A stretch of DNA of 64,000 nt, from NCBI GenBank assembly GCA_911728435.2, contig OU452207.1:2108001-2172000 (forward strand), in the 5' to 3' direction. This document shows, one piece after another, positions 13,001-22,100 of this stretch (within the stretch, counting starts at the first letter, position 1; the number at the start of each line of letters is the position of its first letter). The notes beneath the pieces were generated by a model. It worked only from the letters and a program-made list of their open reading frames with translations. It ran no database searches and was not told where the DNA came from. The translations under genes were made by a program, and so were the position numbers. This DNA comes from Apoderus coryli (Eukaryota; Arthropoda; Insecta; Coleoptera; Attelabidae).

Positions 13001-13297
13001 TTAATAATTTTCTTTCACGAACCGACATTAATGCATCTCTCTTATCTTGTTGTCATGATACTGAATTTAATTATTGCACAATGCAAGATAGCTTTTCGTA
13101 AGATAGAACCCACCACTGATGATGAGGCCTGGTGCCTCGAAACATGTATGGTGATTTGCCTGATGACTCTTAGAGGGATTTATTAAATGAATCACGTTGT
13201 TTTCCATTTCAGATTTGAACGAGTTTTGGGTCCATGTGCGGAAATACTCAAAAGAAATATCACACAGTACAACAGTTTTGTATCGCTGTCCGTCTAA
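4023..13297 (+). CDS. Pka-R1: cAMP-dependent protein kinase type I regulatory subunit (3' six exons)
   Basis: This is the regulatory subunit that holds the PKA catalytic subunit inactive in the cytosol until cAMP binds. Exons are 4023-4178, 9184-9384, 9449-9594, 9649-9809, 9874-10078 and 13213-13297; all borders are GT..AG and the phases agree, giving 317 codons and a TAA stop. The first exon (52 residues) has the pseudosubstrate site RRRGGIS (residues 31-37), in which Gly replaces the phosphorylated residue, as in type I subunits. cAMP site A ends with [16 protein letters not shown] and site B with [16 protein letters not shown]; the Glu and Arg that contact cAMP are intact in both. The C-terminus ends FVSLSV as in the insect gene. 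About 60 N-terminal residues (the dimerisation domain) are missing, so earlier exons lie elsewhere. The first intron shown holds a 4.5-kb satellite; the last (3.1 kb) holds transposon debris and a hammerhead-like motif. Confidence 0.97.
4390..8876. repeat. 192-bp satellite array in Pka-R1 intron
   Basis: About 23 head-to-tail monomers of 189-195 bp, each containing the blocks TGGATCAGTTAGAGTTAGGC and TTTTTGAAGCTGTTGGACAG. Monomers at the left edge (4390-5270) and right edge (8150-8876) are more diverged than those between 5270 and 6990. The central part shows higher-order structure: three [12 protein letters not shown] variants (marked by the ACCATGTGG/TTTTTACAAG version) recur at 576- and 768-bp spacing with near-identical monomers between them. 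Each monomer carries a 61-63 codon open frame on the minus strand, closed by stops at every junction; I do not regard these as genes. Confidence 0.97.
8877..9183. other. Intron tail before Pka-R1 exon 9184-9384
   Basis: Unique-looking intron sequence after the satellite ends; it finishes in the pyrimidine-rich 3' splice site TCTCTTTCATAG at 9172-9183. No gene seen. Confidence 0.6.
10100..10960 (-). mobile_element. LINE debris in the last Pka-R1 intron
   Basis: Short minus-strand segments resemble pieces of a non-LTR ORF2; the strip GTAAACCATTGTTTTTCCTG (10369-10388) recurs in diverged form near 25845. Frames are too broken to name a domain securely. The region is best read as old LINE sequence. 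No exon of Pka-R1 is expected here because the flanking phases already agree. Confidence 0.4.
10985..11520 (+). pseudogene. Tc1/mariner-superfamily transposase relic
   Basis: Two + strand segments in different frames belong to one decayed DDE transposase. The first (about 10990-11172) has [18 protein letters not shown], then a degraded copy of the SDEATF catalytic region (here GFSDKPTF). The second (11289-11513) has [20 protein letters not shown] and [10 protein letters not shown], the segment around the second catalytic Asp. In-frame stops separate them. The family resembles the DDE_3 endonucleases common in insect genomes. The element lies in the intron in the same orientation as Pka-R1; no inverted termini were identified. 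It cannot be functional. Confidence 0.8.
11640..12140 (-). mobile_element. Jockey-clade LINE reverse transcriptase fragment
   Basis: Reading the minus strand from 12140, the codons give [11 protein letters not shown], a stop, then [16 protein letters not shown] and a [11 protein letters not shown] block ending in AGVPQ. These are the RT blocks containing the first catalytic Asp and the PQG motif (here PQ followed by a break). The catalytic YxDD block is absent. Frame breaks and stops show it is dead. It probably belongs with the endonuclease fragment at 12386-12830. Confidence 0.8.
12202..12221 (-). other. Poly(T) tract, probable LINE poly(A) tail on the minus strand
   Basis: A run of about 20 T lies between two minus-strand LINE fragments. 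As the reverse complement it is a poly(A) run, consistent with the 3' end of an inserted retroelement. Its position inside LINE debris suggests nested insertion. Confidence 0.45.
12386..12830 (-). mobile_element. Jockey-clade LINE endonuclease-domain fragment
   Basis: The minus-strand frame 12727-12386 contains [11 protein letters not shown] (the GDxN motif of APE-type endonucleases), then [18 protein letters not shown] and a later SDHSPM (the SDH catalytic motif). The order and spacing fit the C-terminal half of an APE endonuclease of a Jockey-like ORF2. Upstream (12830-12730) the frame is shifted but carries the preceding segment. The N-terminal part of the domain and the RT that should follow in frame are missing. 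Confidence 0.85.
12818..12990 (+). repeat. Dispersed element, copy lacking the hammerhead core
   Basis: The segment from CGACATCT through GTTCACAAACGATGGCCGGA to CTCCAACATAACTTGAAGTC matches, in reverse complement, 41050-41285. Relative to that copy about 85 bp are missing after 12880, exactly where the other copy holds the hammerhead core; only the 3' remnant (GGCC..CCGTCTGGTGAAAG) is left. Two copies in two genes in this window mark it as a mobile or once-mobile short element. Confidence 0.75.
13111..13153 (+). ncRNA. Hammerhead ribozyme-like motif, type I, in the last Pka-R1 intron
   Basis: The core CTGATGA is at 13116-13122 and GAA at 13139-13141. Helix I is CACCA (13111-13115) with TGGTG (13149-13153), 5/5 pairs. 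Helix II is GAGGC/GCCTC (13124-13128 with 13134-13138), loop CTGGT. Helix III is the short ACATGT (13142-13147). The predicted cleavage follows A13148 in the triplet GTA. One deviation is an extra T (13123) between the core and helix II, which may weaken activity. It is in the sense orientation of Pka-R1, about 60 nt upstream of the last exon. Short helix III forms of this kind are known from Penelope-like elements and related repeats; that origin is inferred. Activity is not shown by sequence alone. Confidence 0.7.
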
Positions 13298-13318
13298 AAC
13301 GTTTTATCGTCAGATGAA

Positions 13319-13324
13319 AATAAA
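13319..13324 (+). promoter_or_regulatory. Candidate poly(A) signal of Pka-R1
   Basis: AATAAA lies 22 nt after the TAA stop (13295-13297), overlapping further AATAAA-like words to 13370. If used, the 3' UTR would be very short; later signals in this AT-rich stretch are equally possible. Confidence 0.4.
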
Positions 13325-13329
13325 TAAAC

Positions 13330-14243
13330 AAATATAACAACAAAATTAATTAATAAAATAATAATAATAAAATTAGCACGTACTCTTCTGATAATATAAA
13401 GTTGAATTAATAATAACATCCTTTTTTTGAATTATAATAAATTATAAATCACCGCGAACAGGTCTGTTTGAATTCCCTTTTTGGATGAATTTGACTAAAC
13501 AATCTGCTACATATAAAAAGCCCTTAAAGCTCTTGACTTAACTTCTTGTCTATTTCATGGTCACAGAATATCCAGGATGCCCTCCTCAGCCTGTCTAAAA
13601 ATGCTTGTCAATATTTAATTAATTCAACTTAAAATACTATTAGAGGTCAAAATTTACTCTAACGTTATCATCGATTTTTTCTCGAACCCTGTAACGTATT
13701 GAGATGATTTTTTTTTTAGAAATGTAGCTTGACCCTTGTAGAACGGTTTGACCCACAGTAGATTTTAAGGAATTGGTTCTTATGCCATATACAGGGGTGA
13801 AAAGAAAGTCATGTTTTTTTTTTTAATTTTTGGAGCAATATGTTACGAGGTTCAAGAACTTGGAGTAAATTTCGACCGTGTGTACAATATACTTATCAAA
13901 TAAAACGCAGTATATTTCTACTAATTCTTAGAAAATAAATAATTGAATAAAACTTGCGAGAACTGATACATTGAAAACTATTTAATTATTATTCAGCCAA
14001 ATTGGATGTCTTCATTATTAATTTATAACAATTATTATTGTTAGTAATATTATAAAAATATTCTTAATATATTACTGAATTCTGTTAATAATTTTATTTC
14101 GTTTTCTAGATAAATTAATTACTTAAATAATTAGTGAAAAATTGAATTTAGAGAAAGAGAACTTGTTGATTGTTTTGAATAAAATTTATTTATATTTCCT
14201 GAAGAAGTTATTGTTTTTATTTTGTGAAATTATTTTTAAATTT
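13330..14243. other. AT-rich sequence downstream of Pka-R1
   Basis: Probable 3' UTR followed by intergenic sequence, with many A/T runs. No reading frame or RNA gene was supported. Confidence 0.5.
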
Positions 14244-15640
14244 ACATATAGGAGGGTTGCTATTTATGTATTGAGAACTGGCAACACTGGTATTGACAGG
14301 TGAAAACAGTCATCGCCATCTTGAAGTGTGACATTTTTGACAGCATACGCATTAAAAACGTTTTGACATGAGAGGAATATTTGTGTTGTTTACAGTAACT
14401 TGAAAAGTTTCTCTCTGCCAAAAAATTGAATTAATCCTACGAAGATTTATTAAAAAGTTGCATTTTTTCGATTTTTATTCCGTTTCTTGCAGATAAATGT
14501 ATGGTTTTCTTTATACTAATAGATTCAGGATGAGAAATCCTTTGTAACGAGGGGTCGCACTCCATATCTACGACGACCTATTAAAAAGTTGCATTTTTTC
14601 GATTTTTATTCCGTTTCTTGCAGATAAATGTATCGTTTTCTTTATACCAATGGATTCAGGATGAGAAATCCTTTGTAACGAGGGGTCGCACTCCATATCT
14701 ACGACGATCTAATTAAAAGTTGCATTTTTTCGACATTTCTTGCGTTTCTTGCAAATAAATGTAAGGTTTTCTTTATACCATTGGATTCAAGATGAGAAAT
14801 CCTTTGTAACGAGGGGTCGCACCCCATATCTACGAGGACTTATTAAAAAGTTGCATTTTTTCGATTTTTATTCCGTTTCTTACAGATAAATCTAGGATTT
14901 TCTTTATACCTATGGATTCAAGATGAGAAATCCTTTGTAACGAGGGGTCGCCGCACCCCATATCTACGAGGACTTATTAAAAAGTTGCAGTTTTTCGATT
15001 TTTATTCCGTTTCTTATAGATAAATCTAGGGTGTTCTTTATACCAATGGATTCAGGACGAGAAATCCTTTGTAATGAGGGGTCGCACCCCATATCTACGA
15101 TGACTTATTAAAAAGTTGCATTTTTTCGGTTTTTATTCCGTTTCTTGCAAATAAATGTAAAGATTTCTTTATACCAATGGATTCAAGATGAGAAATCCTT
15201 TGTTATCTACGAGGACTTATTAAAAAGCTGCATTTTTGGATAAATGTAAGGTTTTCTTTATACTAATGGATTCAGGATGAAAAATCCTTTGTAACGAGGG
15301 GTCGCACCCCAAATCTACGAAGACTTATTAAAAAGTTGCATTTTTTCAATTTTTATTCTCTTCTTGCAGATAAATGTATAGTTTTCTTTATACTAATGGA
15401 TTCAGGATGGGAAATCCTTATTTTATTTTATCAAATTATTTTTAAATTTACATATAGGGGGGTTGCTATTTATGTATTGAGAACTGGCAACACTGGTATT
15501 GACAGGTGAAAACAGTCATCGCCATCTTGTGACATTTTTGACAGTATACGCACTGAGAACGTTTTGATTTTTGACGTGCGAGCAATGTTTGGGTTGTTTA
15601 CAGTAAGTTGAAAAGTTCATATCGGCCAAAAAATTGAATT
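14244..15640. repeat. Composite repeat: about 130-bp satellite between two copies of a dispersed repeat
   Basis: A core of about eight tandem units of roughly 130 bp (14449-15418; each with ATTAAAAAGTTGCATTTTTT, TGAGAAATCCTTTGTAACGA and GGGGTCGCAC) is flanked by direct copies of a 190-bp sequence (14244-14440 and 15430-15640) that starts GGGTTGCTATTTATGTATTG and continues through ACTGGCAACACTGGTATTG. The same flanking sequence is the monomer of the array at 37110-39405. The arrangement repeat A - satellite - repeat A is typical of a non-autonomous element with an internal minisatellite, or of insertion of tandem units into a duplicated element. Confidence 0.9.
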
Positions 15641-15789
15641 AAATAAATAAATATGATTTATTGTGAAATATTTAATTTTTATTTTTAATTAAAATAAAAA
15701 AAAAATTTCTTCTTTTTAGCTGTATTTCAGCACTAATTTTATTTTAGCGCAAAATACATTTTAACGAAAACAACAAAAAAACATGTTAT

Positions 15790-16147
15790 CTTATTCATAA
15801 CACATCAAAAAGTGAAGTAGTAACATTTTGGTCGCGTTCATTACAAGAAAGTTGATTAGATAGCGATTTTTAAAGCAATCCATCATTTCGTAATTCTGCT
15901 TAACGCGCTTTTTAGACATAATACAACAAGAATGTAAGGAACATAACATAACCTAATTTATTTGGTATTGTTTTGTCACATCACAAATCAAAATTAGCGT
16001 TTGGTCTATTGATTAACTTGTTTACTTTTTGCCTGGTTTGTTTTTGTTTATTTTATACTATTAACGTCATGACACTGTTGACAGAAATGTCAGATGCCAT
16101 TGCTATCTCGGTAGCGTAGTGTATTTCAAATCTGATGGAAAAAATGG
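15790..16147 (+). repeat. Dispersed repeat related to the 212-bp array and its flank
   Basis: 16037-16147 is the reverse-complement relative of the monomer of the 33941-34995 array (shared words TTTGTTTTTGTTTATTTTAT and CTGATGGAAAAAATGGC). 15824-15890 matches, also inverted, 35626-35705 (TGGTCGCGTTCAT.. and TAGCGATTTTTA). Both pieces keep the same relative order in the two loci, so this is one element with a single unit here and five tandem units at 34 kb. Confidence 0.75.
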
Positions 16148-16274
16148 CGAACACAAAGCAAGACAAAACACACGTTTAGCAGAAAATTGATGATAGCTCT
16201 GGTAGCCCTATGTTGGGATGATACACCATACAATACATATAACGAAGAACAACACTCTGTCTCATTTCTATTGA

Positions 16275-17665
16275 CGGTCATTCTGATTTTTTTCTCCCAA
16301 TTCTGTAAAAACCTCAGAATTTTTTATCATTCTGATTTTTTTGCAGAATTCTGTAAAAAAAAACCTCAGGATTTATTATTATTCTGATTTCTTTTGCAGA
16401 ATTCTGTAACAAAACTCGGAATTTTTTATCATTCTGATTTTTTTTTGCAGGATTCTGTAAAAAAAGCTCTGAAGTTTTTACACAATTCTTTAAAAAAACT
16501 CGGAATTTTTTATCATTCTGATTTGTTTGCAGGATTCTGTAAAAAAAGCTTTGAAGTTTTTACACAATTCTGTAAAAAACTCGGAATTTTTTATCATTCT
16601 GATTTTTTTTTGCAGGATTCTGTAAAAAAGCTCTGAAGTTTGTCCACAATTCTGTAAAAAACTCGGAATTTTTTATCATTCTGATTTGTTTGCAGGATTC
16701 TGTAAAAAAAGCTTTGAAGTTTTTACACAACTCTGTAAAAAACTTGGAATTTTTTATCATTCTGATTTTCTTTGCAAGATTCTGTAAAAAAAAGCTCTGA
16801 AGTTTTCTTTCACACAATTCTGTAAAAAACTCGGAATTTTTATCATTCTGATTTTTTTTGCAGGATTCTGTAACAAAAGCTCTGAAGTTTTTACACAATT
16901 CTGTAAAAAACTCGGAATTTTTATCATTCTGATTTTTTTTGCAGGATTCTGTAACAAAAGCTCTGAAGTTTTTACACATTTCTGTAAAAAACTCGGAATT
17001 TGTTATCATTCTGATTTTTTGGCAGGATTCTGTAAAAAAAAGCTCTGAAGTTTTTACACAATTCTGTAAAAAACTCGGAATTTTTTATCATTCTGATTTT
17101 TTTTTGCAGGATTCTGTAAAAAAGCTCTGAAGTTTGTCCACAATTCTGTAAAAAACTCGGAATTTTTTATCATTCTGATTTGTTTTTTGCAGGATTCTGT
17201 AAAAAAGCTCTGAAGTTTGTCCACAATTCTGTAAAAAACTCGGAATTTTTTATCATTCTGATTTTTTTTTGCAGGATTCTTTAAAAAAAAGCTCTGAAGT
17301 TTTTTCACAATTTTGTAAAAAACGCGGTATTTTTTATCATACTGATTTTTTTTTTGCAGGATTCTTTAAAAAAAAAGCTCTGAAGTTTTTACACAATTCT
17401 GTAAAAAACTCGAAATTTGTTATCATTATGATTTTTTGCAGGATTCTGTAAAAAAAGCTCTGAAGTTTTTTCACAATTCTGTAAAAAACTCGGTATTTTT
17501 TATCATCCTGATTTTTTTTTGCAGGATTCTTTAAAAAAAAAGCTCTGAAGTTTTTACACAATTCTGTAAAAAACTCGGAATTTTTTATCATTCTGATTTT
17601 TTTCTCACAATTCTGTAAAAACCTCAGAATTTTTTATCATTCTGATTTTTTTGCAGAAATCACAC
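16275..17665. repeat. 82-bp satellite array
   Basis: About 17 units of 82-84 bp, each with ATTCTGTAAAAAACTCGGAA, TTTTTATCATTCTGATTTTT and GCAGGATTCTGTAAAAAA, varying mainly in homopolymer lengths. The first and last units are a distinct variant (AATTCTGTAAAAACCTCAGA), near-identical at the two edges. Low-complexity open frames on both strands (SEFFTELCKNFRAF-like on minus) arise from the repeat and are not regarded as genes. Confidence 0.95.
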
Positions 17666-18689
17666 CTACATTTAACATTGGCACATCGGCTGAAAAACAG
17701 TGTTGCCAACGATGGCTAGAAATCCCGAAAAAAGTATTACACAAGTACAATACATACAAAAGGTTCTAGATTTGGCTAAAACCACTCTGACCTAAAATTA
17801 TACATACAGGGTGTTTCTAAATTCGACCGACAACGCTCTACCACAGAAAGCTCCCCTAATTCATGCATTTCGATATAGGGACATATACCCTTAAAGGGTA
17901 CAGGGTGTCAAAAGTTCAAATTTAAAATCGAAAATTTGGTAAAATTCAAAAACGCCTTTAAATATTTTTTTCAAATTTAGTGACCTCTATGCTCTTTAAA
18001 AAAGTCATGATTTAATTAACCTTAATTTAAATTGTTCGTCCAACAGATATTTCTTAAGCTTAAAATAAGAATTTCTACAAACACTACTACAGTGTTCATC
18101 AAAGTTAAGCTCAGTATCATTCGACAATCCAAGATTTCCCACTTTCTCAATGAATAATATATTTTCATTATTCAAAATCAGGCTGAAATTTTGTGAGATA
18201 ACTTTACTGTACTTTTCATTGCTAAAGCAACGGATTTATCCGCAGTCCATTATTGCTGCACCAGAAAATTATGCAAATCAGAGTTCAACTCATGCACAGC
18301 ATACTCAGCATTTACGAAACTAAACGGTATGTAGAGCTGGATATTGTCAGCAAACATGTAAACGTGGATTCTGGACTACAGAAACTACATCAAATGTAAA
18401 GATTCGATACAAAAAAGGACCTAGAATACTGCCCTGAAGAACTCTGCTCCTCCTAAATCTTAAATCTGAATAACCTGACTCTGGTCTGCCTCCTACTAGT
18501 TAAATAACATTAGACTGAAGCATTATCGAATAATAAGTAGCTCAACTTACTAAGAAGCTCCGAAATTACCAAATCAAATCATTTGCTTTGGTCCAACTGC
18601 GATTTATCAAGTGCATTCGTTATATGGGAAAGTAGAAATAGGTCTAAGGTTGTAAGAACTTGGGCAATGGAATAACATCCGCAAACTTA
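17666..18689. other. Intergenic sequence with transposon-end-like motif
   Basis: ACAGGGTGTTTCTAAATTCG at 17811 recurs as the reverse complement at about 29860-29878 (same following CCGACAAC). It looks like a terminal sequence of a dispersed element. Otherwise there is no supported gene; short open frames here lack any recognisable domain. Confidence 0.45.
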
Positions 18690-18815
18690 AGTCGCGTAAA
18701 TTTTCGAGCCATGATTTTTTATGACTTTCGACGAGGTCTAACGCACGAACAGTGCATCAATCAACTTAATGCAACTGCTGCGGTTTAAAGTTCTAATTTC
18801 AATCGCACTTGATAT
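18690..18815 (+). pseudogene. Mariner transposase N-terminal (HTH) fragment
   Basis: Codons from 18697 read VNFRAMIFYDFRRGLTHEQC followed by INQLNATAAV and a stop. FRAMIFYDFRRGL and the following helix are characteristic of the helix-turn-helix DNA-binding part of mariner (Mos1/irritans-like) transposases. The reading frame stops after about 30 codons and no catalytic domain follows, so this is a fragment. Confidence 0.65.
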
Positions 18816-19110
18816 CTTGACTAACTGAATTATTGGTTATGTTTACAATCATGATGAGATGTCATTGGAAATCCTGAAAGTTTCGTATTTCATTAATTCA
18901 TAAAACCATTTTTGACCTCATTAATGATCCTCGCATTTGGGATATCTATTTCTTGGAGCACCTCACATGAAGAGTATCCATATTGTTTACAATTTGAACA
19001 AAAAATTTCGATTCTTGAAATTCAAGTATTTAATGACTTTAAAGGTGTTCCACCCTAGTCTACTATTGCATATTATTGATCATAATTTATTAGTAAATTA
19101 AACGCTCTAT
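18816..19110. other. Intergenic, downstream of the secreted-protein gene
   Basis: AT-rich; no gene seen. It separates the mariner fragment from the poly(A) signals of the minus-strand gene. Confidence 0.4.
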
Positions 19111-19130
19111 TTTATTGCATACCGTTTATT
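19111..19130 (-). promoter_or_regulatory. Two candidate poly(A) signals of the secreted-protein gene
   Basis: On the minus strand AATAAA occurs at 19130-19125 and at 19116-19111, 63-82 nt after the TGA stop at 19195-19193. Spacing is suitable for the 3' end of this gene. Confidence 0.55.
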
Positions 19131-19192
19131 TTACTTATTTTGATAACTTAACACAATACTTCTGTTTGCTTAACTGTCTCACTATCACATCA

Positions 19193-22100
19193 TCATTTCT
19201 CGAGTGTTGTTGGAACTTCAGTTGTGTTTGATGATGGTTTATTGTCACGGAATCCAAATGCTTGACCAATTCCATTGAAGACGCCCCCTGAAAAGATATA
19301 ACATCAACTCATTCATAGTAAGCTAAAGTTCCTTCAGGTCATTGATACATTAACAGGAAAGCAGATATATAGGTATGAGCTAAAAGTAACAACCAAAATT
19401 GTACTTACCAATTGTATCACTGATATTCGTCACTGCACCTATTCCTCCACCAAGTGTTATACCCCATCCATCTCCACTAGTAACTCCAGCACCAATTTTC
19501 AGTATACTCTTGAAGAAATTAGTTATTCTCTCCACGAAAGACGAGTCTCCGGTCAACAACGACTCCAAATTCAAAGATCCATTACCAGCAGCTTTCAAAC
19601 CAGCTTCAAAAGCATGAACTATAAACTCAATCTCTGGAATGCCAGTAAACAATTTCCAAATACTTAATCCACCGCTAATAAGATCGCCAATATTGAATCG
19701 CTTCAAAACTTTCTCAAGGAAATTTGCGTCAGCAGTCAAGTTAAATCCAGGGATTAATTTTTGAAGGATTCTAGTCCCGTTAGAACTATTCAGACTCGTA
19801 ATTAGCTTGAAAAAAATTTCTGGTATCGAAGTGCCTAATTTTATATAATTAGAAAGCAATGAAATGATTCTAATAATGAATTCCAAAGGATTTCTGGTGC
19901 CATTCGAATTTTGTGAGAGGAAATCTAGGATCAGTGAAAAATTGAAACCATTGATAACAAATCTGCCGTTTAAAATATCGGTAATGAATGTAGAGAAGCC
20001 CTTGAGACCTTCTTTGCCATATCGTGCAGTTTGTTGCTTGATTACCTCGTTGAATCCTTGGAATAACTGGATCAAAGTGCGTGAATTGACATTATCAATT
20101 ACTGATTCAAAATTGAAACTAATAGCGAAATTAATCAAGAAATCTAAAAATACGTCGAACTTTATGTCACCGCTAACAAACAGTACAATTTTATAGAATA
20201 AACTAAGTACTCCATCAATACCAGTGGTCCTATCACCAGCCAATTTCACTAGAAATTCGAGGAAATTCTTAGGATCATTTAAGATTTTACCCAACGGTTT
20301 TGATAAATCAACTTTAGAACCAGTTTGCAATAATAAATTGGTCAAGAGTTGTATACTGTTGGTCGAACTTAGTAAACCATTTAAATCGAATTTAACACCA
20401 ACTTTGCCTAATCCGGAAATTCCGTTATCAAATTTGCTCAGGAAATATTGAATACCCTCAAGGTTTGTTATTAAGTTTGTAATATCACCGTTGATATTTA
20501 TATTACCGCTAGTATTGACGCTATATTTAAACAAAATTTTGAAGAAATCACTGTTAAATACATTATTGAGTTTCTTAACATATTTCGTGAGAATTTCCAA
20601 AGCATTTGAAGTTGTAATGCTTTCATTAGTTATTAATTTCGAAATAATTTTAATTATGAATTGTACTTGGGCGTCTGTTATATTTTTAAACGTAAAATGC
20701 TGCGCATTACTAGCATTGAATAATACTTTTAACGATCTTATCTCTTGCAAATATGCTTGGATGGTTTGTTTGCTACTGTTCCATAGCTTTACTCCGCTTT
20801 GCGCGGTAAGATAAACCCCGGTTTCTTTACTAATGTCAATTACAATAGCTGTGGCGTTTTTGCCATCCAGAAGCGCAGTTAAATTTGTGTTAAAGTCTAT
20901 TACTAAAGCCACATCGTTTATGCTAATTGCTAGGATGTTTATCGATTCGTTGAAATATATGGTTATTCCCAAAATTGTAGTGTCATTGCAAATCCATGAG
21001 CATACTTCGCTTTCATTGTTTGGTGCGCTGTCGCGATGTTGGAGCAGTGCGTGGTGGTGGCGCGAATTATGATGGTGACGGTGTTGCAGGTGATCTGAAA
21101 ATTATCCATCTAATTTTATTTATTGAGGTGAATGCTTCATTCGCATGAGAGTGATTTTTCAAAGTCGCGTCACGTCACGACACGATTTAATATTTTCGTC
21201 ACGCAAAAGAGATGCATATGAGGGAGAGAGAGACAGAGATATTTGTGGTGTATGCTACACACTATATCCTATACCATACACGAGAAAACGAGTGCATGCA
21301 TAGGCACAGCTACACCACAACGCGCTTGGTTCTGATATATACCGGTTGTATTGCAGCATACACAAGAGTATTATTATTATACCAGTTGTACTTTGTTGTA
21401 TGAGATTAAATAGTTTTTACTGAAATAAATAATAATAAGAAAGATTAATTTTTAATTCTAATCCTAACTCTGTTGGCGTGTCAAATTCTAACATTGGATT
21501 CTCGGATCATTATGCACAGTTGTGTAAACTAACATACAGCTTACAAATAACTCCAGTCAAGGAGATTCGTGAATCACATTATAGGCAATTTACTAACGCT
21601 GCGATTGCAGAGTTTAATTTTCTACTTGCTGCACTAAGTTTCAATAAACTCCGATGCATGAGTTTTCGGAGGGCGTTCGAGAAATTTTGGCAGCGACTGG
21701 AATGGAGCTTCAACGCTTCCTTTCCATTAAAATCTGTATCGACCTCTAATGATCGGTCGAAATTTAAGATATTTTTTTCTGATGAACTCAGGCGTGATTA
21801 TTAAAATGGTTAAGGCAGCATATTCCGGCTGATAAACTGCAAGCCTCTTACAGAGAGCTGCGTAAAAAAGTCTATGCACAAATAGCGTGTGGAAAAAATG
21901 CTATTTTTAATCGGTCACTGGCATGCTCGCAAAACAAGTTAAAGGCAGTTTGGAACTTTTTCAGCGAACACACAGGTAAAACTAGAAATGCTAATGATAA
22001 AATCACACTTTACGTTGATAATAATCAGGTATCAAACCCAGCGGAAGTCACGACACTCTTTTGTATTTTTTTTCGACTGTCATCAAAAATAAATTGAAAT

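Noticed and set aside
13159..13165. CTGATGA after the Pka-R1 hammerhead, and CTGATGA at 21780-21787
   Set aside because: Neither is followed by a pairable helix II and GAA, so they are chance matches to the hammerhead core.
16187..17591. Overlapping frames such as NSEFFTELCKNFRAF
   Set aside because: Generated by the 82-bp array on both strands; low complexity, no independent gene signal.
20970..20972. Start of the 530-codon frame as a gene start
   Set aside because: The codon is TTG, and the frame continues upstream to a 3' splice site at 21095-21096 that joins in phase to a signal-peptide exon at 24647-24587.
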